Shown piece after piece: positions 27,794 through 36,511 of a DNA stretch of 64,000 nt. This DNA is from DATJGR01 sp035494855 (GTDB lineage Bacteria; Pseudomonadota; Gammaproteobacteria; Pseudomonadales; Azotimanducaceae): positions 1-64,000 of the forward strand of contig DATJGR010000105.1 in NCBI GenBank assembly GCA_035494855.1, in the 5' to 3' direction. Position numbers and translations under genes: made by a program. How positions within the stretch are numbered: the stretch's first letter is position 1; the number at the start of each line of letters is the position of its first letter. Under the pieces are notes generated by a model, which saw nothing but the letters and a program-made list of their open reading frames with translations, did no database searches and was not told the DNA's origin.

Positions 27794-28597
27794 GTGCTGG
27801 TCGACTCTCACTGCCATCTGAATTATCTCGACGACGCTGACGCGAGCCTCGCGGCCGCGCGTGCGGTCGGCGTTCGAGAGTTTCTGTGCATCGGTGTAGA
27901 CGCCGGTACCCGAGCTGCGGTGATCGGCATCGCCGAGCGTCACGCGGACGTCTGGGCCAGCGTCGGCTTACACCCCGAAAGCACGGGTAACGCCGGTTCG
28001 CTCGATTGGGTTCGCGATGGCGCGCGCCATGAGCGGGTCGTTGGCATCGGCGAAACTGGGCTCGACTACTTCAAGGTGGACGCCGACGACGTGCGCCGCG
28101 GCCAGCGCGAAAGCTTCTCGCGGCATCTCGAGATCGCGCGCGACGTTTCGCTTCCCGTCATCGTTCACACCCGCGCGGCCGAAGCCGACACGCTCGAACT
28201 GCTGCGACTGCATCGGGACACCATCGGCGTGCTGCACTGCTTCACCGAATCATGGAATCTCGCAAGCGGCGCGCTCGATCTCGGCTGGTATGTTTCGATC
28301 TCGGGAATCGTCACGTTTCGAAACGCGGCAAACGTCCGAGAGGTCGCTGCACGCGTGCCGGCAGATCGGTTGCTGGTCGAAACCGATAGTCCGTTTCTCG
28401 CACCCGTTCCGCATCGCGGTAAAACCAACGAGCCCGCTTTCGTCACGCACACCGCGCAGTTTCTCGCGACGCTGCGCGGTCAATCCTTCGAGGCGCTGGC
28501 GGAACAGACGACCGCCAACTTCCATCGTTTGTTCGCGCGAACGCGTTCGCGAACGCGTTCGCAAACGCGTCAGGAGCGCACGAACTCCTCTTCATAG
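27794..28597 (+). CDS. tatD: TatD-family metal-dependent DNase
   Basis: The protein has 267 residues from a GTG two bases after pilZ. The metal site is formed by VDSHCHLNY, GETGLDYFK, VIVHTRAAE, LHCFTES and LLVETDSPFLAP. TatD proteins are 3'-5' exonucleases/deoxyribonucleases of the amidohydrolase superfamily. The core ends around residue 255; the last ~18 residues (RTRSRTRSQTRQERTNSSS) come from a 12-bp palindromic tandem repeat and run antisense into the 3' end of the convergent GNAT gene by 28 bp. Confidence 0.9.
   Translation: MLVDSHCHLNYLDDADASLAAARAVGVREFLCIGVDAGTRAAVIGIAERHADVWASVGLHPESTGNAGSLDWVRDGARHERVVGIGETGLDYFKVDADDVRRGQRESFSRHLEIARDVSLPVIVHTRAAEADTLELLRLHRDTIGVLHCFTESWNLASGALDLGWYVSISGIVTFRNAANVREVAARVPADRLLVETDSPFLAPVPHRGKTNEPAFVTHTAQFLATLRGQSFEALAEQTTANFHRLFARTRSRTRSQTRQERTNSSS
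28537..28570. repeat. Palindromic 12-bp tandem repeat at the tatD 3' end
   Basis: GCGAACGCGTTC occurs at 28537-28548 and 28549-28560, with a third, shorter copy to 28570. Each unit contains the palindrome GAACGCGTTC, so several alternative hairpins can form on either strand. It encodes repeated Arg-Thr-Arg-Ser in TatD and ends at the stop codon of the convergent GNAT gene. Confidence 0.7.
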
Positions 28598-29034
28598 AGG
28601 CGGTAGTGCGTTTCGACCATTCCCATCGCGAGGTAAGTAGCCTGCGCGCCGGTGTTCTCCCGTTCGACGTAGAGACGCAGGCCGCAGCACTCCTTGTCTG
28701 CGCGGGCCGCATTCCTGACGTGCTCGTGCAACGCCGTATACACGCCTTTCCGGCGATGCTCCGGCGCGACGTAGACGCTCTGAATCCACCAGAATCTGCC
28801 GTTGCGCCAATCGCTCCATTCGAACGTCAGCATCAGTGCGCCGGCCGTGTTGCCGCGCGCGTCGTCCGCGATCAGGTAGTAACCGTCAGCGGGCCGATCG
28901 AAAAGCGCGGCGATGCCGGCCTTCAAACCGGCGAGGTCGAGCGGTTTGTCTTCGCTCTCCTGCGCCATCGCGTGGTTGAAGCGGACGAGTAGATCGATAT
29001 CGGCTCTGACGGCGGGGCGAATGGCGTAGTTCAC
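28570..29034 (-). CDS. GNAT-family N-acetyltransferase
   Basis: The protein has 154 residues from a GTG that overlaps the stop of the upstream peptidase gene (GTGA). IRPAVRADIDLLVRF opens the fold; WWIQSVYVAPEHRRKGVYTALHEHV contains the acetyl-CoA pyrophosphate loop (R/Q-x-x-G/A as HRRKGV), and LRLYVERENTGAQATYLAMGM is motif B. The substrate is unknown. As third gene of the pepQ-DPP unit it may modify amino acids or peptides released there (inference). Confidence 0.85.
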   Translation of the reverse strand: MNYAIRPAVRADIDLLVRFNHAMAQESEDKPLDLAGLKAGIAALFDRPADGYYLIADDARGNTAGALMLTFEWSDWRNGRFWWIQSVYVAPEHRRKGVYTALHEHVRNAARADKECCGLRLYVERENTGAQATYLAMGMVETHYRLYEEEFVRS

Positions 29035-31160
29035 GCGAGCAACTTCCGTTGTAGAAAATCGAGAATGGTGTGATAGCGATGGATCGACACGTCGGGCTCC
29101 TGCATGGCGTGCTTCGCGCCGGGGTACAACATCAGCTCGAAGGGGAAACCGCGCTTCTGCAGGGACTGCATCAGCGCGCTCGAATTGGCGAACAGCACGT
29201 TGTCGTCGGCCATACCATGCATCAGCAGCAGCGCGCCGCTGATCGCATCGACGTGCGACAACACGCAACTGTCGCGATATCCGTCGGCGTTCGACTGCGG
29301 CGTGGACAGGTACCGTTCCGTGTAATGCGTGTCGTACAGGCGCCAGTCGGTCACCGGCGCGGTGCTGATGCCGCACCGGATCTGGCCGGAGTTGCGCGCC
29401 ATCAGCATCAGCGTCATGAAGCCGCCGTAGCTGTGCCCGATGACGCCGATCCGATCGGCATCGGCCCACGGCTGTCGACCGATGAATTCGATGGCGGCCA
29501 GCTGATCGTCGACTTCTACGTGGCCCAGCCGTCCCTTAATCGGATCCTCGAACGACTTGGCGCGGTTTGCGCCGCCGCGATTGTCGAGTTCGAACACGGC
29601 GATGCCGAGACCGGCGAACAGCTGATTCGTCAGCGGCGCCCATTCGTCGCGCACGCGTTGTACGCCCGGGCCGCCGTAGACGTTCACCAACACCGGAACC
29701 CGCTCTTTCGCGTTGCGTGGCAACGTGAGCCGATACCACAACGCCTGTCCATCCGGCGCTGCAAAACTGCCGAACGACGGCGTCGCGTGGTTAGGCGCAT
29801 GCACAAAGTACGGATGCCCCTCTACGAGTGCGTTGGGCGCGAGCGGGCGCGGCGGTGCTTCGGTCGCAAGAGAGTGCAGTACGAGACACACGGGCTGCCT
29901 GACGTTCGAGTAGCGATCGACGAACCAGCCGCCGGTTGGATCGACGACGGCTTCGTGCCAACCAGGCTGCTTCGTCAGAATCTCCGGCTCGCCGGTCCCG
30001 CCGAGCGATACGCGCATCAGATGCTGTTCCGTCGGCCGTTCGGTCCACCCGAGCACGAACGCGTGCGTTGCATCGGCGTGCACGACTTCGTTGATTCGAC
30101 CGGTGCCGCGGGTCAACTGGCGTGACGTTCCGTCCGCACGGTACAGATACAACTGCGAGGTTCCGGTACGTTCCGACGTCCACAGGAAGTCGCTACTGCC
30201 ACCAACGAATCGAAAGTTGTTGTGCAGGTTGACCCACGCCGGCTGTTGTTCGGTGAGCAGTTCGCGCGACGCCTCGTCGTCGAACGGAAACGCTGTGAGC
30301 GTGAGCGTGTGCTGGTCGCGGCTCTGAACCTGCACCGCGACGTGACTCGCGGCGACGTTCACCCGCGCCAGGTAATCGTCGGGCCGGTGCCGGTATTCGA
30401 TCCAGTGAACCGAACGTCTGTGCAGATCGATGACGCCCAGATCGACGCGTGCGTTTGCGCTGCCCGCATACGGATAACGCTGCGGTACCGCTACCAGTTC
30501 GTTCGCCATGAATTCGTAGCGACGCGTTTCCGGAATGGCCGAACTGTCGACGCGGGTAAAGACGATGTGCGCGTCGTCGGGCGACCACCAGTGGCCCTCG
30601 AAGCGGTGCATCTCTTCCTGCGCGACGAATTCGGCGAGTCCGTTTGTCACGCATTCGGATGCATCGAGCGTGAGACGCTCTTCGCGCGCGAGCCCGATGT
30701 CGTACAGATACAGATCGCCGCCGCGGACGTAGCTCAGGTAACGCCCGCCCGGCGATAGCGTCAGGTCCGTCTGTCGAAGACCCTCCGCGGTCATCGCGCG
30801 CAATGTGTCGTTCTCGCGATCGAAGAGGTACACCGTGCCGTCGATCATTCCGCAGATGTGGCGCGCATCCGGCAACCACCGATAGCTCGACAATCCGCCG
30901 CTGAACTGCCGGCGCCGTTCGCGCTCCGCTTTCTCCGCGTCGGTCATCTCGCCCGTCGCCGGGGTACGGCTCGCGTCGATCAATCGACTGGATGCGCCGC
31001 TCGCGATTTCGTACGCATACAGGTCGAGCCGCTCGCGATCTTCGGGTGGGTTGGCGAGATAGGTAACGAACAGGCCGTCAGGCGAGAAACGGACCTGCGT
31101 CGGCACGCTGCCATTGAGAGACGGGCTGCTGAACAGCCGCTCGACCGTCAGTCGCGTCAC
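29031..31160 (-). CDS. S9 family prolyl peptidase, dipeptidyl-peptidase IV type
   Basis: The protein has 709 residues. The first 450 form a beta-propeller including EFVAQEEMHRFEGHWWSPDD, whose adjacent Glu pair holds the substrate N terminus in DPP IV. The alpha/beta hydrolase domain has nucleophile Ser in GHSYGGFMTLML, Asp in MHGMADDNVLFANS and His in GAKHAMQ. It removes X-Pro dipeptides. No signal peptide is visible (MTRLTVERLFSS), unlike many bacterial DPP IV enzymes that are periplasmic, so a cytoplasmic role is suggested. Its ATG overlaps the pepQ stop by 4 bp. Confidence 0.92.
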   Translation of the reverse strand: MTRLTVERLFSSPSLNGSVPTQVRFSPDGLFVTYLANPPEDRERLDLYAYEIASGASSRLIDASRTPATGEMTDAEKAERERRRQFSGGLSSYRWLPDARHICGMIDGTVYLFDRENDTLRAMTAEGLRQTDLTLSPGGRYLSYVRGGDLYLYDIGLAREERLTLDASECVTNGLAEFVAQEEMHRFEGHWWSPDDAHIVFTRVDSSAIPETRRYEFMANELVAVPQRYPYAGSANARVDLGVIDLHRRSVHWIEYRHRPDDYLARVNVAASHVAVQVQSRDQHTLTLTAFPFDDEASRELLTEQQPAWVNLHNNFRFVGGSSDFLWTSERTGTSQLYLYRADGTSRQLTRGTGRINEVVHADATHAFVLGWTERPTEQHLMRVSLGGTGEPEILTKQPGWHEAVVDPTGGWFVDRYSNVRQPVCLVLHSLATEAPPRPLAPNALVEGHPYFVHAPNHATPSFGSFAAPDGQALWYRLTLPRNAKERVPVLVNVYGGPGVQRVRDEWAPLTNQLFAGLGIAVFELDNRGGANRAKSFEDPIKGRLGHVEVDDQLAAIEFIGRQPWADADRIGVIGHSYGGFMTLMLMARNSGQIRCGISTAPVTDWRLYDTHYTERYLSTPQSNADGYRDSCVLSHVDAISGALLLMHGMADDNVLFANSSALMQSLQKRGFPFELMLYPGAKHAMQEPDVSIHRYHTILDFLQRKLLA

Positions 31161-32482
31161 CTCGCTTCTGCCGCGGCGAACGCGTCTCGCGTGAGGTTCA
31201 CGACCCCGACGCTCGTAACGTGGACGTTGTCTTCGATCCTGATGCCGCCGTACTGCATGAATCGCGCAACGACCGGCCAGTTCACGTGCTTGGCCGCCGG
31301 CTTCGCGCGCAGTTCGTCCAACAACATCGGAATGAAATACAGACCGGGTTCGATCGTGAAGATCTGATCGACGCCGATGTCACGCGTGAGGCGCAAAGCC
31401 GAGTAACGGTCGGGCGGCGGACGCGTGCCGCCGTCGGGCGAGACCATGTGTCCGGCCACGTCGTGCGTCTGAAGACCGAGCAAGTGCCCCAAGCCATGCG
31501 GAATGAACGCGTCGGTAATACACGATTCGAACGCTTCCGCCGGGGAACATCTGACGAGATCGAAATCCGCTAACAGTTCACCGATGGCGCGATGCATGCT
31601 TTCGTGCAGCGCGAGGTAATTCAGGCCGGGTCTGATAGAAGCGATCAACGCCTGCTGCCGAGCATCCAGCGCCGCAACCAGCGCCGCAAAATCGCTCTTC
31701 TCGTCGGCGGCGTAGGTTCGGGTGATATCGCTCGCATAACCGCGGTAACGGCCGCCGGCATCGATAAGAAAGCTGGCGCGCTGCCGCGGCGGCTCGCGAT
31801 CGTAGTGCTGGTAGTGCAGCACGCCGGCGTGCTCGTTCTGCGCGACGATGTTCGAATAAGGCAGTTCGGTCTCGTTCTGCTTCGACGCGAGCAGATAGGC
31901 CTGATGAATGTCGTATTCGCTGGCGCCGACGCGATACGCGGCAAGCGCGGCCAGATGCCCCTGCACGCCGATCTCGGTCGCGCGTCGCATGCAATCGATC
32001 TCGAACCGCGTCTTGTACGCACGGCCGTAGTGCAGCCGACACAACAGCTGTTGCGGGTTCACCTCCGCGACGGACAGGTTCGTGCGTTCGGTGCTCGAAT
32101 CGCCGATCAGCGCCGTGCGGTTCTCGCTCTGCAACGCTCGCGACGCGCCATCTACTAGCGCATCGAGCGAGTCGAACACCCGGACGTCGATCGCGTCGGC
32201 AGTATCGGGCGGCGTCGGCGGCTGATGCCAGTAGTCGCGCTGCTGATGGAAGAACAGCGTCGGTTTGTGTCCCGGCCGCACAAGCAGCAGCGCGTGCTCG
32301 CAACCGCCTGCGTCGAGCCACTGGGCAAAATGCGGATTGGCGCGGAACGGCGGTGCCTGGTCGTCGAGGAAGTAATTCTGTCTGGCTCCCGCCGCGATCA
32401 CCGCAGCATCGAAGCGGTTCGAGGTCAGCGCCGCTTCCCAGCGTTGTTGGATGGCGGCGACGTGTTCGGCATAGCTGCTCAT
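31157..32482 (-). CDS. pepQ: Xaa-Pro dipeptidase PepQ
   Basis: The protein has 441 residues (443 in E. coli). The start at 32482 (MSSYAEHVAAIQQRW) is the family N terminus; an in-frame ATG at 32581 would overlap the divergent gene. The pita-bread metal site is complete: DAGGRYRGYASDITRTY (two Asp), HGLGHLLGLQTHD (His), a Glu in FTIEPGLYFIP and a Glu in GGIRIEDNV. It splits dipeptides with C-terminal proline. With the coupled DPP IV it gives a route from X-Pro dipeptides to free amino acids. Confidence 0.94.
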   Translation of the reverse strand: MSSYAEHVAAIQQRWEAALTSNRFDAAVIAAGARQNYFLDDQAPPFRANPHFAQWLDAGGCEHALLLVRPGHKPTLFFHQQRDYWHQPPTPPDTADAIDVRVFDSLDALVDGASRALQSENRTALIGDSSTERTNLSVAEVNPQQLLCRLHYGRAYKTRFEIDCMRRATEIGVQGHLAALAAYRVGASEYDIHQAYLLASKQNETELPYSNIVAQNEHAGVLHYQHYDREPPRQRASFLIDAGGRYRGYASDITRTYAADEKSDFAALVAALDARQQALIASIRPGLNYLALHESMHRAIGELLADFDLVRCSPAEAFESCITDAFIPHGLGHLLGLQTHDVAGHMVSPDGGTRPPPDRYSALRLTRDIGVDQIFTIEPGLYFIPMLLDELRAKPAAKHVNWPVVARFMQYGGIRIEDNVHVTSVGVVNLTRDAFAAAEAR

Positions 32483-32579
32483 GCCGCGCGATTCTAGTGT
32501 CCGTCCGGAGCGAATGCACTGACCCTCGGGCAGGTGATATACAATCCGGCCTTCACACGGGATGGTCACGGGAGGATTC

Positions 32580-33461
32580 ATGCAGGCATTTGCCTATGCT
32601 GCGCCGGAAACGGTTCAGCAGGCGCTCGATGTATTGGCGGAGCATCAGGGGGCCGGGCGACGCGCGCAGGTCATGGCCGGCGGCACCGATCTCATGGTGC
32701 AGATGCGTCTGGTCGACGGGTCGCCGCGCACCATCGTCGACATCAAGAAAATCGCGGAAACGAATCGGCTCGACGTCGGTGCCAAAGAGGTCTACATCGG
32801 CGCCGCAATTGCCGGCGCGGTGCTGTCGGCGTCGAAGCCGCTCAAGGCTTGCTTCCCCGGCCTGGTCGAATCGATCGACCTGATCGGGTCCGCCCAGATT
32901 CAGGGTCGCGCCTCTCTTGGCGGCAACCTCTGCAATGCATCGCCGGCAGGGGACACCATTTCGGCGCTGGTCGCCAATGCAGGCGTCTGCGTGATTGCCT
33001 CGAAGGGTGGTCTGCGCGAGATGTCGGTCGAATCGTTCGTGGTCGGCGTCGGCAAGAACGCGCTCAAACCGGGCGAATTTCTGCTCGGCATCAAATTCCA
33101 GCGCCCTGCGAAGGGTACATCCGACGCCTACCTGCGTTTCATTCCGCGCACGGAAATGGACATCGCGGTCGCCGGTGCCGGCGTCAGCGTCACGCTCGAT
33201 GCGAGCGGAACTTGCACGGCGGCGCGGGTGGCGATCGGTGCGGTTGCACCGACGGTGATCCCGGTACCGGCAGCTGTCGATGCCCTCATCGGTTCGAAAC
33301 TCGACGCGGCAGCGCTCGACAAGGCGGGCAAGGCCTGCAGTGCGGCCGCGTCTCCGATATCGGACAAGCGCGGTACCGCCGAATATCGACGCACGGTGGT
33401 CGGGGTGTTGTGCCGGCGGGCCACCGCCATCGCCGCTGAACGTGCCAAGGAGAACCGTTGA
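32580..33461 (+). CDS. Molybdenum hydroxylase FAD-binding (medium) subunit
   Basis: The protein has 293 residues. The ATG at 32580 follows GGAGG (32571-32575) by four bases. It has the CoxM/XDH-type FAD fold: VMAGGTDLMVQMRL for the diphosphate, ASLGGNLCNASPAGDT for the flavin, and a C-terminal CO_deh_flav_C domain ending with RRTVVGVLCRRA. It passes electrons from the [2Fe-2S] centres to FAD. The order medium-small-large is that of CO dehydrogenase and related hydroxylases. It is divergent from pepQ, and its stop overlaps the next ATG (TGATG). Confidence 0.92.
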   Translation: MQAFAYAAPETVQQALDVLAEHQGAGRRAQVMAGGTDLMVQMRLVDGSPRTIVDIKKIAETNRLDVGAKEVYIGAAIAGAVLSASKPLKACFPGLVESIDLIGSAQIQGRASLGGNLCNASPAGDTISALVANAGVCVIASKGGLREMSVESFVVGVGKNALKPGEFLLGIKFQRPAKGTSDAYLRFIPRTEMDIAVAGAGVSVTLDASGTCTAARVAIGAVAPTVIPVPAAVDALIGSKLDAAALDKAGKACSAAASPISDKRGTAEYRRTVVGVLCRRATAIAAERAKENR

Positions 33462-33943
33462 TGAGCAAGACTCGTGTAGAAACGAAGATCAACGGCGAGC
33501 AGATGGAATTTCTGTGTGAACCGCAACAGTCGATGCTCGACGTACTGCGCGACACCCTGGGGCTCACCGGAACGAAGGAAGGCTGTGCAACTGGCGACTG
33601 CGGCGCCTGTTCGGTCATGTTGGACGGACGCCTGATCTGCTCGTGCCTGATGCTCGCGGTCGAAAGCAACGGACGTCAGCTCACCACCATCGAAGGCATC
33701 TCGCGCGGCGAAACGCTGCATCCGATCCAGCAGAAGTTCCTGCAACACGCCGCGCTGCAATGCGGCATCTGCACACCAGGCTTCGTCGTAGCAGCGAAGG
33801 CGCTGCTGGACGAAAATCCGAATCCGACGGAGGAGGAGATCCGCTATCACCTGGCGGGCAACCTCTGTCGATGCACCGGTTACGACAAGATCATTCGCGC
33901 GGTTCAAGACGCCGCGCAGACGTTACGAGGAGAGGCATCGTGA
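33461..33943 (+). CDS. Molybdenum hydroxylase [2Fe-2S] (small) subunit
   Basis: The protein has 160 residues. The plant-ferredoxin-type cluster is bound by Cys42, Cys47, Cys50 and Cys62 (EGCATGDCGAC, LICSC), and the second, helical cluster by QCGICTPG and NLCRCTG. The start is supported by AAGGAG upstream. It relays electrons between the molybdenum cofactor and FAD subunits. It overlaps both neighbours by 1-4 bp. Confidence 0.95.
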   Translation: MSKTRVETKINGEQMEFLCEPQQSMLDVLRDTLGLTGTKEGCATGDCGACSVMLDGRLICSCLMLAVESNGRQLTTIEGISRGETLHPIQQKFLQHAALQCGICTPGFVVAAKALLDENPNPTEEEIRYHLAGNLCRCTGYDKIIRAVQDAAQTLRGEAS

Positions 33944-36207
33944 GCGAAGCGAGAGACTACAAGGTCATTGGCACGCGCGTCGTCCGCCCGGACGGCGTCG
34001 ACAAGGTTACCGGACGCGCCAACTTCGGCGCCGATTTCAGCCTGCCGGGCATGTTGTACGGAAAGGTGTTGCGTAGTCCGCACGCGCATGCGCGAATCAA
34101 GAAGATCGACACCGCTGCGGCCGCCAAGATCGAAGGCGTCTACGCCATCGTAACTGGAGCCGACTTCCCCAAGGTGGGTCACGAAGAGATCACCGGTGGT
34201 GAAGGCGCGGGCGACTTCGCCGACCTCGCCACCAACGTCATGGCACGCGACAAGGTCGTTTACCACGGCCACGCGGTGGCTGCGGTTGCGGCGCAAACCT
34301 CGGCGATCGCCGATGCCGCGCTCGCTGCGATCAAGATCGACTACGAGCGGCTTGCGCCGGTGATGGATCTCGACACTGCGATGGCCGACAACGCGACGCT
34401 GATCGACGAACGGCTGTTCACCGCCGGATTGCCGGAAAAAGCAACGAAGCCGAGCAACGTTGCGGCCTATATGGAATTCAAGCGCGGCGACATCGCGCAA
34501 GGTTTTGCAGAAGCCGACGTCGTGGTCGAAGGCACGTACCGGACGCCGACCGTGCACCAGGGATACATCGAACCGCATGCGTGCGTCGCGTCGATCAACC
34601 AGGGTGGCCAGGCGACCATCTGGTGTTGCACGCAGGGTCACTTCGACGTGCGCTCGATGACGTCGAAGGTACTCGGCATGAACGTGGCCGACATTCGCGT
34701 GATTCCAAGCGAAATCGGCGGCGGATTCGGCGGTAAGACCACTATCTATCTCGAGCCGGTGGCGATGGTGCTGTCGAAGAAATCCGGTCGCCCGGTGAAA
34801 ATAACCATGACGCGCGACGAAGTGTTCCGCGCTTCGGGCCCGGCATCCGCGACGAAGTGCAAAATCAAGATCGGCGCGAAGAAGGACGGCACTTTCACCG
34901 CGATGTCGGCCTGGCTCGCGTATGAGGCGGGCGGCTACAAAGGGTCGTCGATGGCGCCTGGCGCGATGTGCGTGTTCGCGCCGTATGTTGTCCCGCATTT
35001 CCTGATCCAGGGTTACGACGTGCTGGTCAACAAACCGAAGGTCGCGGCGTATCGCGCACCCGGCGCTCCGCAGTCCATGTATGCCTGCGAAAGTCTGATC
35101 GACGACCTCGCGCGGCAGCTCAAAATCGATCCGATCGACCTGCGCCTCAAGAATGCCGTTAGTGCGGGCAGCCAAGCCGCGTACGGACCGAAATACAACG
35201 CCGTCGGATTCAAGGAGTGCCTGGAGGCGGCCAAGAAGCATCCGAACTACACGAAGAAACTCGGCCCGAACGAAGGCCGCGGACTCGCGGCCGGTTTCTG
35301 GTTCAACGCCGGCATGCAGTCGAGCGCCGAGGTCCACATCAATGAAAACGGCACGGTCACCGTGGTCGAAGGCAGCCCCGACATCGGCGGCTCGCGTGCA
35401 TCGATGGCGCTGATGGCCGCCGAGGAGTTGGGCGTGCCTTACGAACGCGTGCGCGTGGTCGTCGCAGACACCGAAAATGCCGGCTACAACAACGTCACCG
35501 GTGGCAGCCGGGTCACGTTTGCAACCGGGATGGCGGTGATTCAGGCCGCCGGCGACATCATCACGCAGTGCAAGCAGCGCGCCGCGGCGACGTGGGGTAT
35601 CGAAGCGGATCTGGTCGACTGGAAGGACGGTCAAGCGATTCCGAAACCAGGCGTGAATGCCGACGTCAAACCGCTCACGCTCGCGCAGATCGCGGCTAAC
35701 TCCGGACGCACTGGCGGCCCATTGCTGGGGCGGGCCTCGCTAAACGCACGCGGCGCCGGTCCGGGTTTCTCGATCAACATGGCGGACGTGCGCGTCGATC
35801 CGGAAACGGGCAAGGTCGACGTACTGCGGTTCACGGCGATTCAGGATGCTGGCAAGGCAATACATCCGGCGTACGTCGAAGGTCAGATGCAGGGCGGAGC
35901 GGCGCAGGGCATCGGTTGGGCGCTCAACGAGGAATACATCTACGACTCGAACGGCGTGATGCAGAACGCGGGTTTCCTCGACTATCGCATGCCGGTGGCG
36001 TCGGACCTGCCGATGATCGATACGCAAATCATCGAGGTGCCGAATCCGAGCCATCCGTATGGCGTGCGCGGCGTCGGTGAAGTGCCGATCGTGGCGCCGC
36101 TCGCAGCGGTTGCGAACGCGGTGCGCGCGGCAACCGGAATTCGGATTCCGGATCTGCCGTTGTCGCCCCCGCGGGTTCTCGCCGCCCTGGAGGCCGCGAA
36201 AGCCTGA
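33940..36207 (+). CDS. Molybdenum hydroxylase molybdopterin-binding (large) subunit
   Basis: The protein has 755 residues from a GTG overlapping the small-subunit stop (GTGA). The a/b-hammerhead domain comes first (VTGRANFGADFSLPGML, VLRSPHAHARI), then EIGGGFGGKT, AYRAPGAPQSMY, QGGAAQGIGWALNEEY, and the active-site Glu714 in YGVRGVGE. The AYRAPGAPQ loop differs from the AYxCSFR loop of true form I CO dehydrogenase, so it is a xanthine/aldehyde/aromatic hydroxylase relative; the substrate cannot be named. The maturation factor CoxF/XdhC is not adjacent. Confidence 0.9.
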   Translation: MSEARDYKVIGTRVVRPDGVDKVTGRANFGADFSLPGMLYGKVLRSPHAHARIKKIDTAAAAKIEGVYAIVTGADFPKVGHEEITGGEGAGDFADLATNVMARDKVVYHGHAVAAVAAQTSAIADAALAAIKIDYERLAPVMDLDTAMADNATLIDERLFTAGLPEKATKPSNVAAYMEFKRGDIAQGFAEADVVVEGTYRTPTVHQGYIEPHACVASINQGGQATIWCCTQGHFDVRSMTSKVLGMNVADIRVIPSEIGGGFGGKTTIYLEPVAMVLSKKSGRPVKITMTRDEVFRASGPASATKCKIKIGAKKDGTFTAMSAWLAYEAGGYKGSSMAPGAMCVFAPYVVPHFLIQGYDVLVNKPKVAAYRAPGAPQSMYACESLIDDLARQLKIDPIDLRLKNAVSAGSQAAYGPKYNAVGFKECLEAAKKHPNYTKKLGPNEGRGLAAGFWFNAGMQSSAEVHINENGTVTVVEGSPDIGGSRASMALMAAEELGVPYERVRVVVADTENAGYNNVTGGSRVTFATGMAVIQAAGDIITQCKQRAAATWGIEADLVDWKDGQAIPKPGVNADVKPLTLAQIAANSGRTGGPLLGRASLNARGAGPGFSINMADVRVDPETGKVDVLRFTAIQDAGKAIHPAYVEGQMQGGAAQGIGWALNEEYIYDSNGVMQNAGFLDYRMPVASDLPMIDTQIIEVPNPSHPYGVRGVGEVPIVAPLAAVANAVRAATGIRIPDLPLSPPRVLAALEAAKA

Positions 36208-36220
36208 GGCGAACGCGTCC

Positions 36221-36466
36221 GTGGCCAAGGTGTTCTTCCCGGACCACCTGATGCAGCTTACCGCCGGTGTCAGGGAGCTCGAGGTTCACGCCGAGAGCTT
36301 CCGCGACCTGGTGGCGAAGCTCGAGCAGCTGTACCCGGGAATATCCAAGCTGTTGATTGGCAAGGTGGCGGTCGCGATCGACGGCGACATCATTCACGAT
36401 CCGTTTCTCGACCCGGTCGGACCGGACTCGGAGGTGTACTTCCTTCACCGCATCGAGGGCGGCTGA
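36221..36466 (+). CDS. MoaD/ThiS-like sulfur carrier with C-terminal Gly-Gly
   Basis: The protein has 81 residues from a GTG 13 bp after the large subunit. It has the beta-grasp pattern (AKVFFPDHLMQLTAGVREL, a helix LVAKLEQLYPG, VAIDGDII, DSEVYFLHRIEGG) and ends exactly in Gly-Gly, the group activated by adenylation in MoaD, ThiS and ubiquitin-like carriers. Position suggests a sulfur donor for the molybdenum cofactor, or for cofactor sulfuration of this hydroxylase. No MoaE or MoeB is nearby. Some relatives serve in other sulfur-transfer pathways. Confidence 0.75.
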   Translation: MAKVFFPDHLMQLTAGVRELEVHAESFRDLVAKLEQLYPGISKLLIGKVAVAIDGDIIHDPFLDPVGPDSEVYFLHRIEGG

Positions 36467-36511
36467 GTCGGATCGTTAGGGATCATTGGACGCACGTGCA
36501 AAGGGGGCGGC

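Noticed and set aside
28537..28570. 12-bp repeats as a CRISPR array
   Set aside because: The units are directly adjacent without spacers, too short, and lie inside the tatD coding region.
33904..35634. Antisense open frame (576 codons) over the molybdenum large subunit
   Set aside because: The opposite strand encodes an unmistakable molybdenum hydroxylase; the antisense product is Arg/His-rich noise.
33940..36207. Large subunit as the aerobic CO dehydrogenase CoxL
   Set aside because: The active-site loop is AYRAPGAPQ, not the AYxCSFR of form I CoxL, and no coxDEFG genes are present.
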